From positions 1 to 58,418 of the forward strand of contig LWCA01000080.1 in assembly GCA_001642005.1 (NCBI GenBank): a DNA stretch of 58,418 bases. The letters run 5' to 3'. Positions 34,884 to 47,229 of the stretch are shown one piece after another (position 1 is the stretch's first letter; the number at the start of each line of letters is the position of its first letter). Origin of the DNA: Intoshia linei (Eukaryota > Orthonectida > Rhopaluridae). The position numbers and the translations under genes are program-made. The notes below the pieces were generated by a model. That model saw nothing but the letters and a program-made list of their open reading frames with translations, was not told where the DNA came from and did not search any database.

Positions 34884-37800
34884 TTTGATTAAAATTTAAA
34901 CATTAACAGCTTAACCACGATGCAATTTCAATGAAATCAGGTTTTTATTTATATTATCTAATTGCCAATATCTACATTGCACATTATTTGTTTAATTTTT
35001 GTATAAAAAATATACTGACGTACATTATTCAAATACTCAAAAACTGTTCAATTGTGTAAATTAATGTTTAATAATGTTGGTAATAACCCTAAGGGATCCC
35101 AGAAATTGTTTTATAGGTTCCAACTCGTCTGATACTATGACTTATAAATTATAGATATTTTTTAAATTCTCAAAAATAATTGAAAATAGAAACTATACTT
35201 TGTAATAATGTACTTCAGTTTAGGGGTACCAACTGTGAAGTATGTTGGGAACCGCTGGTTTAAATCTATGCTCAAATACAACGAATTAAATATACCATGC
35301 AATTTTCCGATATTTTTGTTTTAAGTTTCTTTATAATTTCTTAGTGCGTTAATTTTTGAAGGTTATACAAAACTTTTGCGATTTCTGTTTTACACAACAA
35401 AAAAAAATTGATTGATTAAAAAATGACAGGCTCAGTTTAAAAGAATTTCAGAGAGCAGTTGTGATTGCCTGAACATTTCCATTAACCAACGGGAAAAGTG
35501 TGCCATGCTTCAATAGAAAATTACTGTATCTTGGGTTCTAGATACGTATTAATTGCGAAGGTGGTACCAATATTGATGGTTTTATTACCAGTAAAATTAA
35601 AAAATTAGTTTATTTTTGTTAAGCCTCATATAGGCGTACACATTTGTAAACATTTACAAATAATAGTAAATTGCATTTAGCATCTATCTTTTCTCAATTA
35701 TAAGCATACCCCTGAAATACAAATTTTCTGTGAAATTTTTAACCAAATAAAATTTGAATATAAGCAGTTTCTGTTTGTATTCGAAAGAAAAATAGACAAC
35801 ATATCAATTTATTTTTAAAAAATAACTTCCTTCATACAATAGAATGTCTAATTTAGAAGTTTTGTTTTCACCATATACAATATGTTTATACAATTCGTTG
35901 AAAGTAATCTGAATTTCAAATTTTTTAGAAGCAACAAAAAATTCATTAATTCTTATTAAATCATTGATTCGGACGTGTTTTTAATATTTTCAATGTACTC
36001 ATAATTAATGATATTAAGCAGGACCAAATATTTTTTAAGTGCTTCACAGACCTCATTATTTAATTAATAGGTTTTATCTCAAACTAAAAATTGATTTTGA
36101 GAATACTTCAAGATGTAATTTAATACTAATCTAACGAGTTAAATAAAATATATAGAGAATATAAAAGCAAACTTTTAGTGTATTTTTTATATTTTTCAAG
36201 GCCTACTTAAAAGTCTGTTTATTTTTGATTATAAGCATTTTCCCTTCTACTCTCGAATATAAGATTTCTTATAATCGAGAAAAGACAGTAGTGTTTAATT
36301 GAGGATAATCTGAAAAACCTTTTGGAAGGTTTTGCATTCTAATAAAATCTTATGAACAATCTTATAAATTCAAATACATAATTTTGTAAAAAATAAAGGC
36401 AAAACTAGAAAACTTTGACTTGCAATTCTGTTTAGTAGGGTTAATATTTTATGAGAAATATAATTTAAAACTTCGTACTAATGTAAAATGGTTTGTACTA
36501 CTAGTAATTGAACTTATTGCATATTGGATTTTTTCCAATATTATTCTAAATAGTATTTTACTTGCTTAGATTGTAATAGTACAAATTGTAGTGTAGTTGT
36601 TAAATGGAAATGGTCTCAATAAATTGCATTAGATTGCTTAATTTAATTAATATTTCATCTAACTACATCACGAAGAAACATGAATGAATGTCAACTAATA
36701 TACATAAATAAAATGCATAAATTATAATTGGAAAATAAGTATGTATAATTAATATTTTTTGGATACTGTTACTGTAAAATACAATAATCATTACTTGGAT
36801 AAAATTGAATATATCCGTATCTAGCCATTTATTTATAAAATTATTAGTCTTAGAATTTTAAAAACACAAATTTTAATTTTGATAATTATCAACCTCAGAA
36901 CTTTGCATTATCCTACTCAAAACTAAATATACCCATGAAACAATTTCGATGTATTATATATGAATTAGGGTTGTAATTGCTATTTACATCCTGACCTTAT
37001 AAAAATAATTAAATCGAAGTCAAATCGTCCAATTCCACACATGACAATTTTTTACTCTTTTTTCAAAAAAGGAATCCAAAGATTTCTAAATATATTAAAA
37101 ATACATTTTGAATTGTTAAAAAGTTGATATTATCTGAATAATCTAGTAAATAAGTTAAATGAAATCTCAATTTACAGGACACTAATGATATAATTACATG
37201 ATATAAAATATATTTGATTTATCTAGCTAAATAAAACAATCATTTATATTTCAAATTAAAATTTTTAACCCAATCTTGGAAAACTTTTTTAAAGAATCAT
37301 TGTTTTTGGCAAACGGCCAACTAAAATTAAGAATACTATACATTGCATGCTCATAAAGCATGCGCAACTCAAAAACGGAATATCTATATCAAAAAATAAA
37401 GCCAAATAAAGAATAAACCTTACTTTTTAAAATTTTTCGTATTTTTCTCATATATAATTATAAATTTTTGCGCTGTCTACAAAATTTTATCATAATAAAG
37501 TAATAATATATCTAAATTTCGATGTGCCCAAAGGTAATTGACTCAACATAAATAAATTAAATATTGAGATGTACTTGTCAGTCACTATTCAAATTTGATA
37601 AGACTAAAGTGCAGAATTACAAAAGAGTTACATCAAAAGTTCAAAAATAAATAAATACATTAACAAAATGATTATATGCGACTATAAAAATACAACCAGT
37701 TATTTTAAGATGTATTTTTCTTGAAAGCGTTTAGTTAGTTATTATTTAATGCTACGTAATGTGTAATCGTATAATTATTTAATATATACATTAACGATAT

Positions 37801-40800
37801 AACGTATATTGTATTTAGAAATCCAGATTTGACAATTAATATATTAAATTTCAAACAATTTGAAAATATCTTGGTTTCGTCTTACATGGGCTTCAAATTA
37901 TGTAAATACATCGAGTATATGTAACGAGTGTGGATATTTCACAACTTGCATAATTGGTAAAATTTTATCTCAATAATAATTAATTTTAATTTAATATTCT
38001 AATTCATTTCCTTAATTATTAAACAATGTTTTCAATGTTTCCATTTTAGAAAATTTAAAATGATGGAAATTTAATTTAATTTAATTTAAAAATTTAAAAA
38101 TAATCATGAGTCATTATTAATGACCAATTTACAACTGTTATTTTCAATTTTTAAGCAATAAACGTTCAATTAAGCAGTGTATAGACGTCCCAATTTTAAA
38201 AAAAAGTTGATAGGGCCCTACAATTTCCATCTGAAAATGACGAAATTCTTGATAGATTGATGAATTAATTATGAAATAAATCATTTCGGTTCCTTTCAAT
38301 TTTTGATGGATTCAATTTTGATAATCAAGGGTTTTTGATGTTACAATTTTTTTAACAATCTATTTTTTCCAACTTTTACCCTAATAAATTGATTGATACT
38401 CTGATGTGTGGCCTTGTTAGACCTTACAACAAAACATGGGTACCTTTTTTACGGTAAAGCTACATTTTAACGGTATTAATATTAGTAAGTTTTAACATAC
38501 AAGTTGTATATACAAGTTTTACATAATTTTAATTAAATGAAATAATATAATTAAAAAATGAATGCTATAGTGCTTTTTTGACCATTAAGGCATCATTTAA
38601 TCAGATTGAATTTTTTTGTTTGTTAACTGGACATAACTGTGTCTTTTATCTAAAAAAATCTAAAAAAATTTTAAAATTATAGGGCGTTTTCATTTTAAAA
38701 AAAAGGGTCATTTGGGTTTTTGATCGTGAAAATTACTTTTTTGAGGCTACCATTTATGAAAATGTTCATGAATTTAAAAATCATCTCAGCATTTATGTTG
38801 TATAAAATTCTAAGACTTTCTTAATTTTTACAAAAAGGGGTAATTTATGGTTTTAGCCGTGAAGATATAAGATTTTAAAATTGAAAATTGTTATAATATT
38901 GATAAATTTAAAACTTTTTATTAGAATTTATATTTATTTATTTTTATTATTCTAGGATGGGTTTGAATTTAAAAACAAAAGACAATTGGTGTTTTTAACC
39001 TTGAAGGACCCAATTTCTCAAATTTCAATTTGAAAGAAAACATGACTCTGATAAAACTGTTATAAGAATATAGAATTTGTAAAACTCGAATCCTTTATAA
39101 GTTATTTACAGTTAGTAAGGAATCCTTACTAAGGATATTTATTTTTATGTTAATAATAATTATAGCTAATAGGTGCGTGAACTATAATTTAGTAAAATTT
39201 ATGATAATTGAATCTCTTGTGACACTGAGACAATTAACTCTTTTAACGATTATAAAATGTTATTAAGTACCACTTGACCATTAATGAATTAATATTGTAA
39301 TTCTTTTAATACCAATGTAAAGAAAAAAATTCTCTAAACAATATTATGATCTCTAAACAACCTCATTTATAGTAAACATCCAATTTTTTCAATAAATCCA
39401 TGTGTCCATTATGTATATTGTTGAATGAACAATAATGCACGATGTACATTGTAACTACTACCGTATATCACTATAATTGTACTGAGTCTATAAGTTTTAA
39501 ATTTAAATATTGATAAATTGAACTAAATCAAATAATACTAATTACATATTTAAATTCAAGATTAAATCAAAATATTTATTATAGACAAGAGCGTTGTTCG
39601 ACGTTAAAATTATTGATTTATTTAATAGCCTATAATTTATAGCATAAAAGATTGTTAAAATCTATTCCGTTTTTAATTACATGTGTAAATTAAATTGAAA
39701 ATTTATGATTTTAATCTTAATGAAATGTATCGATTTTAATCAATTTAGGCAAGATAATAATAATAATAATAATAGGGTGGTTCAAAAACAAGAAAATTTT
39801 TGAAATTGAGAAAGTTCTTTTGATATTTTAATAAGGGTGGTAAATAATGATGATTGGCAAAAAAATTAATTCGATTCGATTAATTTTCCTTTGTCACCCG
39901 AGCAAGGGAAATCTATAATATAGTATTTTATAATATAAATACTTTATTGGTAACCATGAAAATTAATTGACTAATATTAATTAAAACATTCATCCATTAG
40001 TGAAATTATCCATTAGGCAAAAAAATAATTCGATTCCATAAAATTTCCATCGCCAACCGAACAAGGGAATAATCAATATTATAGAATTTGTATAATATTA
40101 ATATTTCAGCCGTGAAAGTCGAGTGACGATTATTAAAACGATAATCCAATGGGTGACAAAGGCAAAGATTCATTTTATGAAAAAGTAAATTGAAAATAAT
40201 AGTCGTATTGATTCGAAAGACGAAGGTTTTTTAACAGAATATGTGATTTTTTATAATATTTCAAAATTTAGATCAAAATTAAAATAAAATGATTTATAAA
40301 TAATAAAAAAACAACAAATGTTTCATATTCATTTATATAATTGTTAAATTTCATAATACATCTGTTAACACATAATAAATTGTTTAAAAAATTAGAATGA
40401 TTTGATAATGTAATAAATAAGTTCCATTTTATTTGTTAAACTTTAACAATGAATTATAACGTGTAACCAACACTACATTTTTATACTACAAAAATGTATA
40501 TATAAGAAATGTAAATTTGGTGGTGATGAGTGGCGAAACAATAATTAATTTTATGCTGTAAAAATTTGTACAAGTCATTTTTATCCAATTTCCCTAATAT
40601 ACTTGTAATGGAAATGTATGTGTATAAACGATTTAGTTAATTTTATTATAAGTCGTTACAGGTTGATAATATAGAATCAATAAGGAGATAGTAAACTAAA
40701 GTTTACTACAAAGATAAAATCATATAGTACAATGGAGATATTGAAATGCGTACTTATATTTTACAATAATTGAGTTTATATGGTAGTAAAAATAAAGTTG

Positions 40801-41468
40801 AACTTTAGCTTTAATTTACTTTTTTAGGTAAATGTCTCCCAGCCTAAATGACAACAATTTCAGAGTCAAAAATATTTGTGCTGTCTTTTTTAACTCAAAT
40901 AATATCCGTTTTTTTTTTGAATAAAATTTATATTGAGTATTAAAGATTTTATTTTTACTAGCATACTGGCTGTCGCTGACTGTTAGTATTAAATTTATTG
41001 TTAACACAAATATTCTATAAATAAAAAATTATATACGTCGGATTTAAATTATAAATTTACATTTATTACAGAAAAATATCTTAAGGAAATGTTGTCCATG
41101 ATTAATCGAATTAGCGAGCGTGACCTTGAAATCTTCAAATCAAATTCACTCATTTTATAGTTATAAAGTTTAGTATAGGTCTAAAAAATATTTTACTACT
41201 GTGTTTGCTGTACAAACACTAAAAAATAATTTCTGTAAATATAAATGTAATTTCAAATGTATCATACTAAGTTTGATTGGATCCCTGGATTGTACAATGT
41301 ACATTTGTATAAATCTATTATTGTTAATTATGGGTTAACGAAAACGTAATAATGCATAATCATCATTACAGTGGTCATTCTCGAAAAAATCAACGTTCAT
41401 CTAAGACGTTTTGTCAGGTTTCCAATGTCTATTTAAAAATATGCAATATTTATATCGTACAATTATAG
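34884..41468. other. 6.6-kb stretch without a recognised gene
   Basis: AT-rich, with no exon I can support. A MITE right end (CCAACTGTGAAGTATGTTGG, then GAACCGCTG) is near 35226-35266. Internal Helitron sequence related to 45.7 kb occurs at about 38570-39010. A (TAA)n run is near 39758. It may be a long intron of the cysteine-rich gene. Confidence 0.5.
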
Positions 41469-44400
41469 TATGCGGAAAAGGCGAATATTTATTGATAGTA
41501 GATGAAGAAATTAGGCAAGGACGATGCATTCGTAATTTTATTTATTATATACAGTTAATACCCATTAATAATCCATTTCACCCGTTAAACTTTAACACCA
41601 ATAATGGTGGACTCGCGACCTTCCGGTCAATTTTTTGTAGTTTTTTGAAAAGAATTGAGTTTGACCTTGTCGAAAATTTGTTGAGATGAGAAAAAGTTTA
41701 ATTTGAAATATAATTAAACAAATTGCAATGTCATTACAAACGAAGTAATAATTATTAAATCATTAATATAAAAAACAAAAGATCATAAAAATCAATGAAA
41801 TATTATGGTTTTCAAAATAAAATAAGACATTCCAAGATCGTCATAAAAAATTTTTATTCGAAAAAGTGAAAAATATTAATGTTTATATTTTATTAGCTTG
41901 ACTGTTATATACTTTGTACAAATAGCATTCTAGCTCTACTAAGGGCGGACTTTTTTAATTATACTAAAAAAATAAATTCCATAATATAATCTTACTTAAA
42001 AATGCAACACTCACTTTTATCAAATCTTTAAATAAGTGGTTCTTAAACTTTTTTTCACCATGTATCAATCATTTCACATTACCTTTTAATTACTGTTAAT
42101 TTACTGTGAATTATTCCCACTTAATTTTATTTCATTAACATTTGTGCAAAAAATTTTAATAACAATTTGTGATCCTATTAGAGAGAATGAGTTTATAATC
42201 ATAAAAATAAAGTATAAACAGTAAAATCCTAATCCTAAAAATTAGTCTAAAAAATTGTGTACTTTTTGTTTTGTACTGTGTAATAATTACACTGTAATTG
42301 TTATAATCATGACATAGTATGTATATTATGTATATTTTAGCATGTAATACTAATTGTGTTGAATGCTCTGGATCTCCAAACTCTTGTTCTAAATGTTTAC
42401 TTCATAATTACATAACTACTTCAAAAAGATGTGAAGGTTATTCTGAATGATATTGAAATTAAAAATGATATAATAATCCAGGGGTGCCCGCACTTTTTTC
42501 AAGGCGGACCGGTAATAGATTACAATATTTATCGTGAACCATAAAAGCGAAATTACTAGGCAACATTAAAAATAATTTGATAAAAACGTAACAAATTAAT
42601 TTCTCATTAGTAAAAAATTTTTCACAATTATTATGCGGACCGGCATTTGGGAAACGCTGCAATATTCTAAAATTTAATTTTACATGGATCTATGATAATA
42701 TTTACGATTTTAAAATCCATATCAGAGTATATATTTGTTTAAATTCTCCAACACGTTTGATTTTCAAAAAAAGACAATTGGGCTTTTTGACCCTTAAGAT
42801 GTGCATTTGGGAGGTTCAAATTTATTTTGCTAACACCTCCGAAAAAAACTGTAATTGAAATGTGGACTCTATAAAATTCTAAGACTGGTAGTTATTGAAA
42901 TAAACGGTAACACACATACAAACAAATATTGCATAACATATTATATAAGTATTATATATATACNTAAACCAATTAATTGAAAAATAATTTTTAAACAAAC
43001 AATTAATTGATTATTTTTCAATAATTTTTACCAATTAATTGTAATTAAATTGGTTACAATCAATTAATTTCAATCCCTGGACATGCCCCTACTTTTATCC
43101 TTACGAAATTCCTACGCCCAACCATAATTTATAATAAATATTTCCATGTGATATCCAACACAAATTTTTTATGTTTATATATTACTGCGCAACAAATTGG
43201 GGTAAAAAGTTAAATTAAAATTGACCCTGAAGATATAATTTTATAAATTTAACTTTGTGATAATATTTATGATTTTAAAATCCGTATCAGAGTATATATT
43301 TTTTAAAATTTTCGAACACGTTTGATTTTAACAAAAAAGAACAATTGAGGTTTTTGACCCGTAAGATGTGAGTTTGGGAGGTTTAAATTTATTTTGCTAA
43401 CACCCGGAAAAAACTGTAATGGAAAAGTGGACTTCATAAAATTTTAAGACTGATAGTTATTGAAATAAACGGTAACACACATACAAACAAATATTGCATA
43501 ACATATTATATAAGTAAGGATAAGAATAGAGTATGCTAAATTGGCATTGAAAATGAAAAAAATAAAAATTTTTCATTAAAAATAAATCTTAATGACCATA
43601 AAAAATGAAATGAAGTGGTACAATTTTGTCATGATTCGAATTTGCAACCAAATTTTGTTTTTTCAAATATTCTTATTTTTTTTAAAATTATCAAAAAATG
43701 ATGGAAAGTTTAATTTATCACATGTTCGGATTAAAGGTTTTGTAAGAATTTTTATTGACATATTTTATATTTAGGACAAATTAATATTATTATTATTTAT
43801 TTTTAGTTTGATTTTGGTGTTAGGTCCTCCATATATTTCAGTATGTAATGATATGATTTATATCGATAAAAAGGAATTTGAATTTAATGTCTTTATTCGG
43901 TAAATAATAATATGGTGTTACACAGAACCGAACCTACAAAGCTAGATGCCAGTCTAGAAAATGAAAAATAGACCGAAATTTTTTTGCAAACGATGGCCCA
44001 ATGCTCTTTGCTCGACATTTTAAATTTAATACAAAAAATAGTTAATATTCAAGAATATATTTTTTAACACTAAATTTGGAAAACGAGGACCTATGTTGCC
44101 AAAATTTTGATCGACCCCTGAAGAGGATCTGTAGGTTCGGAACTGCTGTTATATTTGTATAATATTAACTTAGCTAATAACTACTAGCCTAGTAGACATG
44201 TATATTAATGACTTATTTAGTGATCTGGCAATAAAATCTCCCGTGACTATAAAATGTGAACACTTGCTGAACAGATGTAATCTTTTAAAATAACAGTATA
44301 AAATTTTATATTTAGACTCTACTTTGATATTCAAAGAAAGCGTTATAAAAGTTGGCGAAAAATCTGTAAAGGTAAAGAAAATAATATTCAAATTAATTTT

Positions 44401-47102
44401 TACTTAAACTAGTGGGGATCAGGGATTGAATCTAATTAATTGCATTATTTACGTTATCCAATTGTTTCATTCCTTTTAAAATTAATATCATGATAATGAT
44501 TAATAATAAAATGTGTGCCTTAAAAATTATCATTGATTTTGTGTTTTATACATACTTGGTACGAAATATTTCGCGAACCACTAAAAAATTATACGGACCA
44601 TCGAGATTCCGCGAACCCTAGTTGAAAAAACACAATTATATAACATACTATTAATTTTGTTTTATAATTATAATATACATATTAATAAAATTCACTAAAT
44701 TGATAATAATAATAATAAAAAAATGTATTGTTTTAACATTACATTATTATTGTTAAATTAAAGTTTTGGTTTTTTACTTTGGCTACTGGTAGAGAGTCAC
44801 CAATTAACTGAATAATGTTATGAGTGGGTGTACAGGCGAGACTCTAGAATTCAGAATGCTATCTTTGTAACTAAGCACTAGTGTTTCAATATCGATAAAT
44901 TATTACCAGTAATTATTTTTTTTAAGATTTACTGGTAATTATTTTTAGTTACCGTTAATTTAAAAATTTTTTAATAATTATAATAAAACGTTTATTGTGT
45001 ACTAACGTTTTTGAGATATTGATGTAGAGCAGCGGTTCTCAACATACTTCGCAGTTGGTATCCCTAAACTAAAAAAAATATAATTTGGTACCCCATAATA
45101 ATTTCTATTTATTGTAACCATGTGAAATAATTAAATAGTTAGTTAAACTCTACATCAAAAATAGATACATTGTTTTTTTAGATGACTGGAACTGTATTTA
45201 CATTATACAAGAAAAAATTTAATGAATTTGAAGTATTCTGTGTAGCCAATTCTGATTCAAAACAATACCAACCTCACTTTTCAAAATGTAATTAATTTAT
45301 ATATATTTTAATTTTATTATATTTAGCAAAAATCTTCAAAATTATATATAAATTACCTGAAATATACGTTAAATTGAATGTAGACAAAGTTTTAACTGGA
45401 AATAGTTTGATGGTAATAAAAATTAACCATATAAATTCCTGTAAGTCATTAAGACTGTTTGATGCATTTATGCGTCAAAATTATAATTGAAATACATTGT
45501 ATTTTAAAATTTCGTAATTTCTAAATGAATATATGGTAGTGTACATCAGTAGATTATTAATACATTTGTGTGACCATCTAGCTAAGGTATTTGACCATAA
45601 CTTATCTAAGAATATTTTTCCAAATATCGTTTTACCAAAAATCAAAGCTAAACCTACTATACTGGAAACTAGTGTTAATAATCGATAGAAATCTAGACTA
45701 ACATAAATGTACAATTAGTACAATTTAGTCACTTATTCAGATTGAATTTTTTTTTATGTGTTAACAGGATATAAACGTACCACCTGTAAATTTTATTAAA
45801 TTCTAGGGTTGTTTTCATTAAAAAAAAGGGTAATTTGTGGTTTTGGCCCTGAACATATATTTTTTTTAAATTTAAATTTATGATATCATTTATGATTTTA
45901 AAATCCGTATCAGTGTATATATTTTTTTAAATTCTCCAACTCGTTTGATTTTCAAAAAAAGGACAATTCGGCTTTGTGACCCGTAAGGTGTGAGTTTAGA
46001 AGGTTGAAATTTATTTTGCTAACACATCCGGAAAAAACTGTAATTGAAATGTGGACTTTATAAAATTCTAAGACTGATAGTTATTAAAATAAACGATAAC
46101 ACACAGACAAATAAAACATTATATAAGTAAGGATATATAATTCGATTTTTCTCATAAGCGTTGCTAAAAGTGGATTTGTTTTAAAATTAAATGATTTAAA
46201 AATTTTTATTGATTTTCAGCAGTTCCCGAGACCCTAGTTTGATGGGTCTCGTTTTTCCAAATTGAGCATTTAAAAATCACATTTTTCATAAATATAAATA
46301 TCATAGCTATTTTGTTTCTCAAATTTAAACTCTTTAAGTCAGACCCGTGAATAGGCGATAAATTTCATGTATACCCAGCAAAAAATTTAAAACGAGCTAT
46401 AAATTATTTCATGGAGGCTTAGTTAACATCAATGTAAATCAAATTAAGTTATTTTTTGTACAGAAACAAAAATTTTTCTTAAATTTGCAGCTTTTTTCTA
46501 GAAAAATCTTATACCCAATAAAGATTGTCAGTTATGAGTCATTACTAAGGACCCAACAAATATACAAATTTTTAACTCGATCTGCCCATAATCTGCTCGT
46601 CAAAATTAAAAAATGCTTTGTCACATTTTTATTTTCATAATTTTAGTATTGATGAAAAATACCGTGAATTGCATCTTCTCTTTTTAATACATTAATTATT
46701 TTAAATTTTACTCATTCATTAATTTTAGGTATATTCATATTTGAGCAATCCAGTTGAATCAGACCAACAAATAATTTGTTGTGTATCATCTACTGTTAAT
46801 GATAAACCCATTATTTCTAAAATTAACAAATGTATTCCCAAAGATACAATTACCAGTATAGACAAAGGTATGTTTAATTATAATTAATAATAATTTAATT
46901 GAATATACAGTTAAACCTCCACTATCAAAAACATTGGTTATATAATTTTCATATAGAAAGTCCCTTATTCGGAAACAATTTTTCAAAATAAATCTATAAA
47001 TTTTTTTGAAGTCTTTGTCCCAAAATATAACCCTTTGAATAAAATAAAATTTTTCAAAAAAATATTAAAAATAGAATTAGCGAAGAATAGTATTATAATA
47101 TG
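41469..47102 (+). CDS. Unrecognised extracellular protein with furin-like cysteine-rich repeat (exons)
   Basis: No family assigned. Exons linked by matching phase: 41469-41531 + 42341-42436 give CGKGEYLL...GRCIPCNTNCVECSG and SPNSCSKCLLHNYITTSKRC, the spacing of a furin-like/growth-factor-receptor cysteine repeat. Then 43807-43899, 44188-44276, 44316-44371 (39-bp intron before it), 45182-45287, 45327-45440 (39-bp intron), 46754-46867 and 46911 onward. The join from 42436 to 43807 does not agree in phase, so an exon is missing there. Domains after the repeat (GPPYISVCNDMIYIDKKEF, KLNVDKVLTGNSLMVIKINH, ICCVSSTVNDK) look like beta-rich ectodomain. After 46911 the frame stops unless a 20-bp intron is assumed (then it ends at 47102). 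It could be the 3' part of the gene starting at 29583. Confidence 0.5.
41893..41970 (-). mobile_element. Helitron 3' terminus (fragment)
   Basis: Minus-strand end CTAA|T preceded by the hairpin region and a diverged copy of the GC-rich block. It sits in the intron between the two cysteine-rich exons. Confidence 0.6.
42479..42659. mobile_element. 181-bp hAT-like MITE
   Basis: Ends CAGGGGTGCCCGCA and, inverted, CAGCGTTTCCCAAATGCC. Flanks taataatc (42471-42478) and caatattc (42660-42667) match at 6 of 8. A degraded relative is at ~5285-5500. Confidence 0.7.
42690..42950 (-). mobile_element. Helitron 5' part, terminus lost
   Basis: Shares the internal sequence of the other Helitron copies on the minus strand, up to ATATAATATG, but the final TCCTTA start is missing where an ambiguous base and another repeat follow. 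Confidence 0.6.
42964..43079. repeat. partial copy of the AATTAATTG hAT MITE; ambiguous base at 42964
   Basis: The right end CAATTAATTTCAATCCCTG matches the MITEs at 49043 and 51064; the left half is missing. The only N of the window is at its left edge. Confidence 0.65.
43210..43520 (-). mobile_element. Helitron 5' part
   Basis: Minus-strand start A|TCCTTACTTATATAATATG at 43520, with the usual internal blocks. It is a near copy of 42690-42950, in the same orientation ~500 bp away. No 3' hairpin end was found. Confidence 0.65.
45034..45180. repeat. left part of a hAT MITE (CAGCGGTTCTCAA)
   Basis: CAGCGGTTCTCAACATACTT and GCAGTTGGTATCCCTAAACT match the right end, inverted, of the 3651-3913 element. 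The copy seems to run up to the acceptor of the exon at 45182, and its other end was not found. Confidence 0.5.
45725..46133 (-). mobile_element. Helitron 5' part
   Basis: Minus-strand start A|TCCTTACTTATATAATG at 46133; the interior matches 20390-20791 over about 400 bases, down to GGTACGTTTATATCCTG. The 3' end was not identified. It lies in an intron of the cysteine-rich gene. Confidence 0.65.
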
Positions 47103-47229
47103 AAATGTTAATTTGCTAAAAAATTAATTATAAGAATCAATAAGAAATTTCAATAAAAATTTCACTGTATACATTATTAATATTCAACCTCTCAAAACGT
47201 TATAAATTATGACAGAAAGGTTACAAAAT

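Noticed and set aside
41411-41689. 92-residue open frame taken as a whole
   Set aside because: Only 41469-41531 fits as an exon; the remainder reads into the intron.
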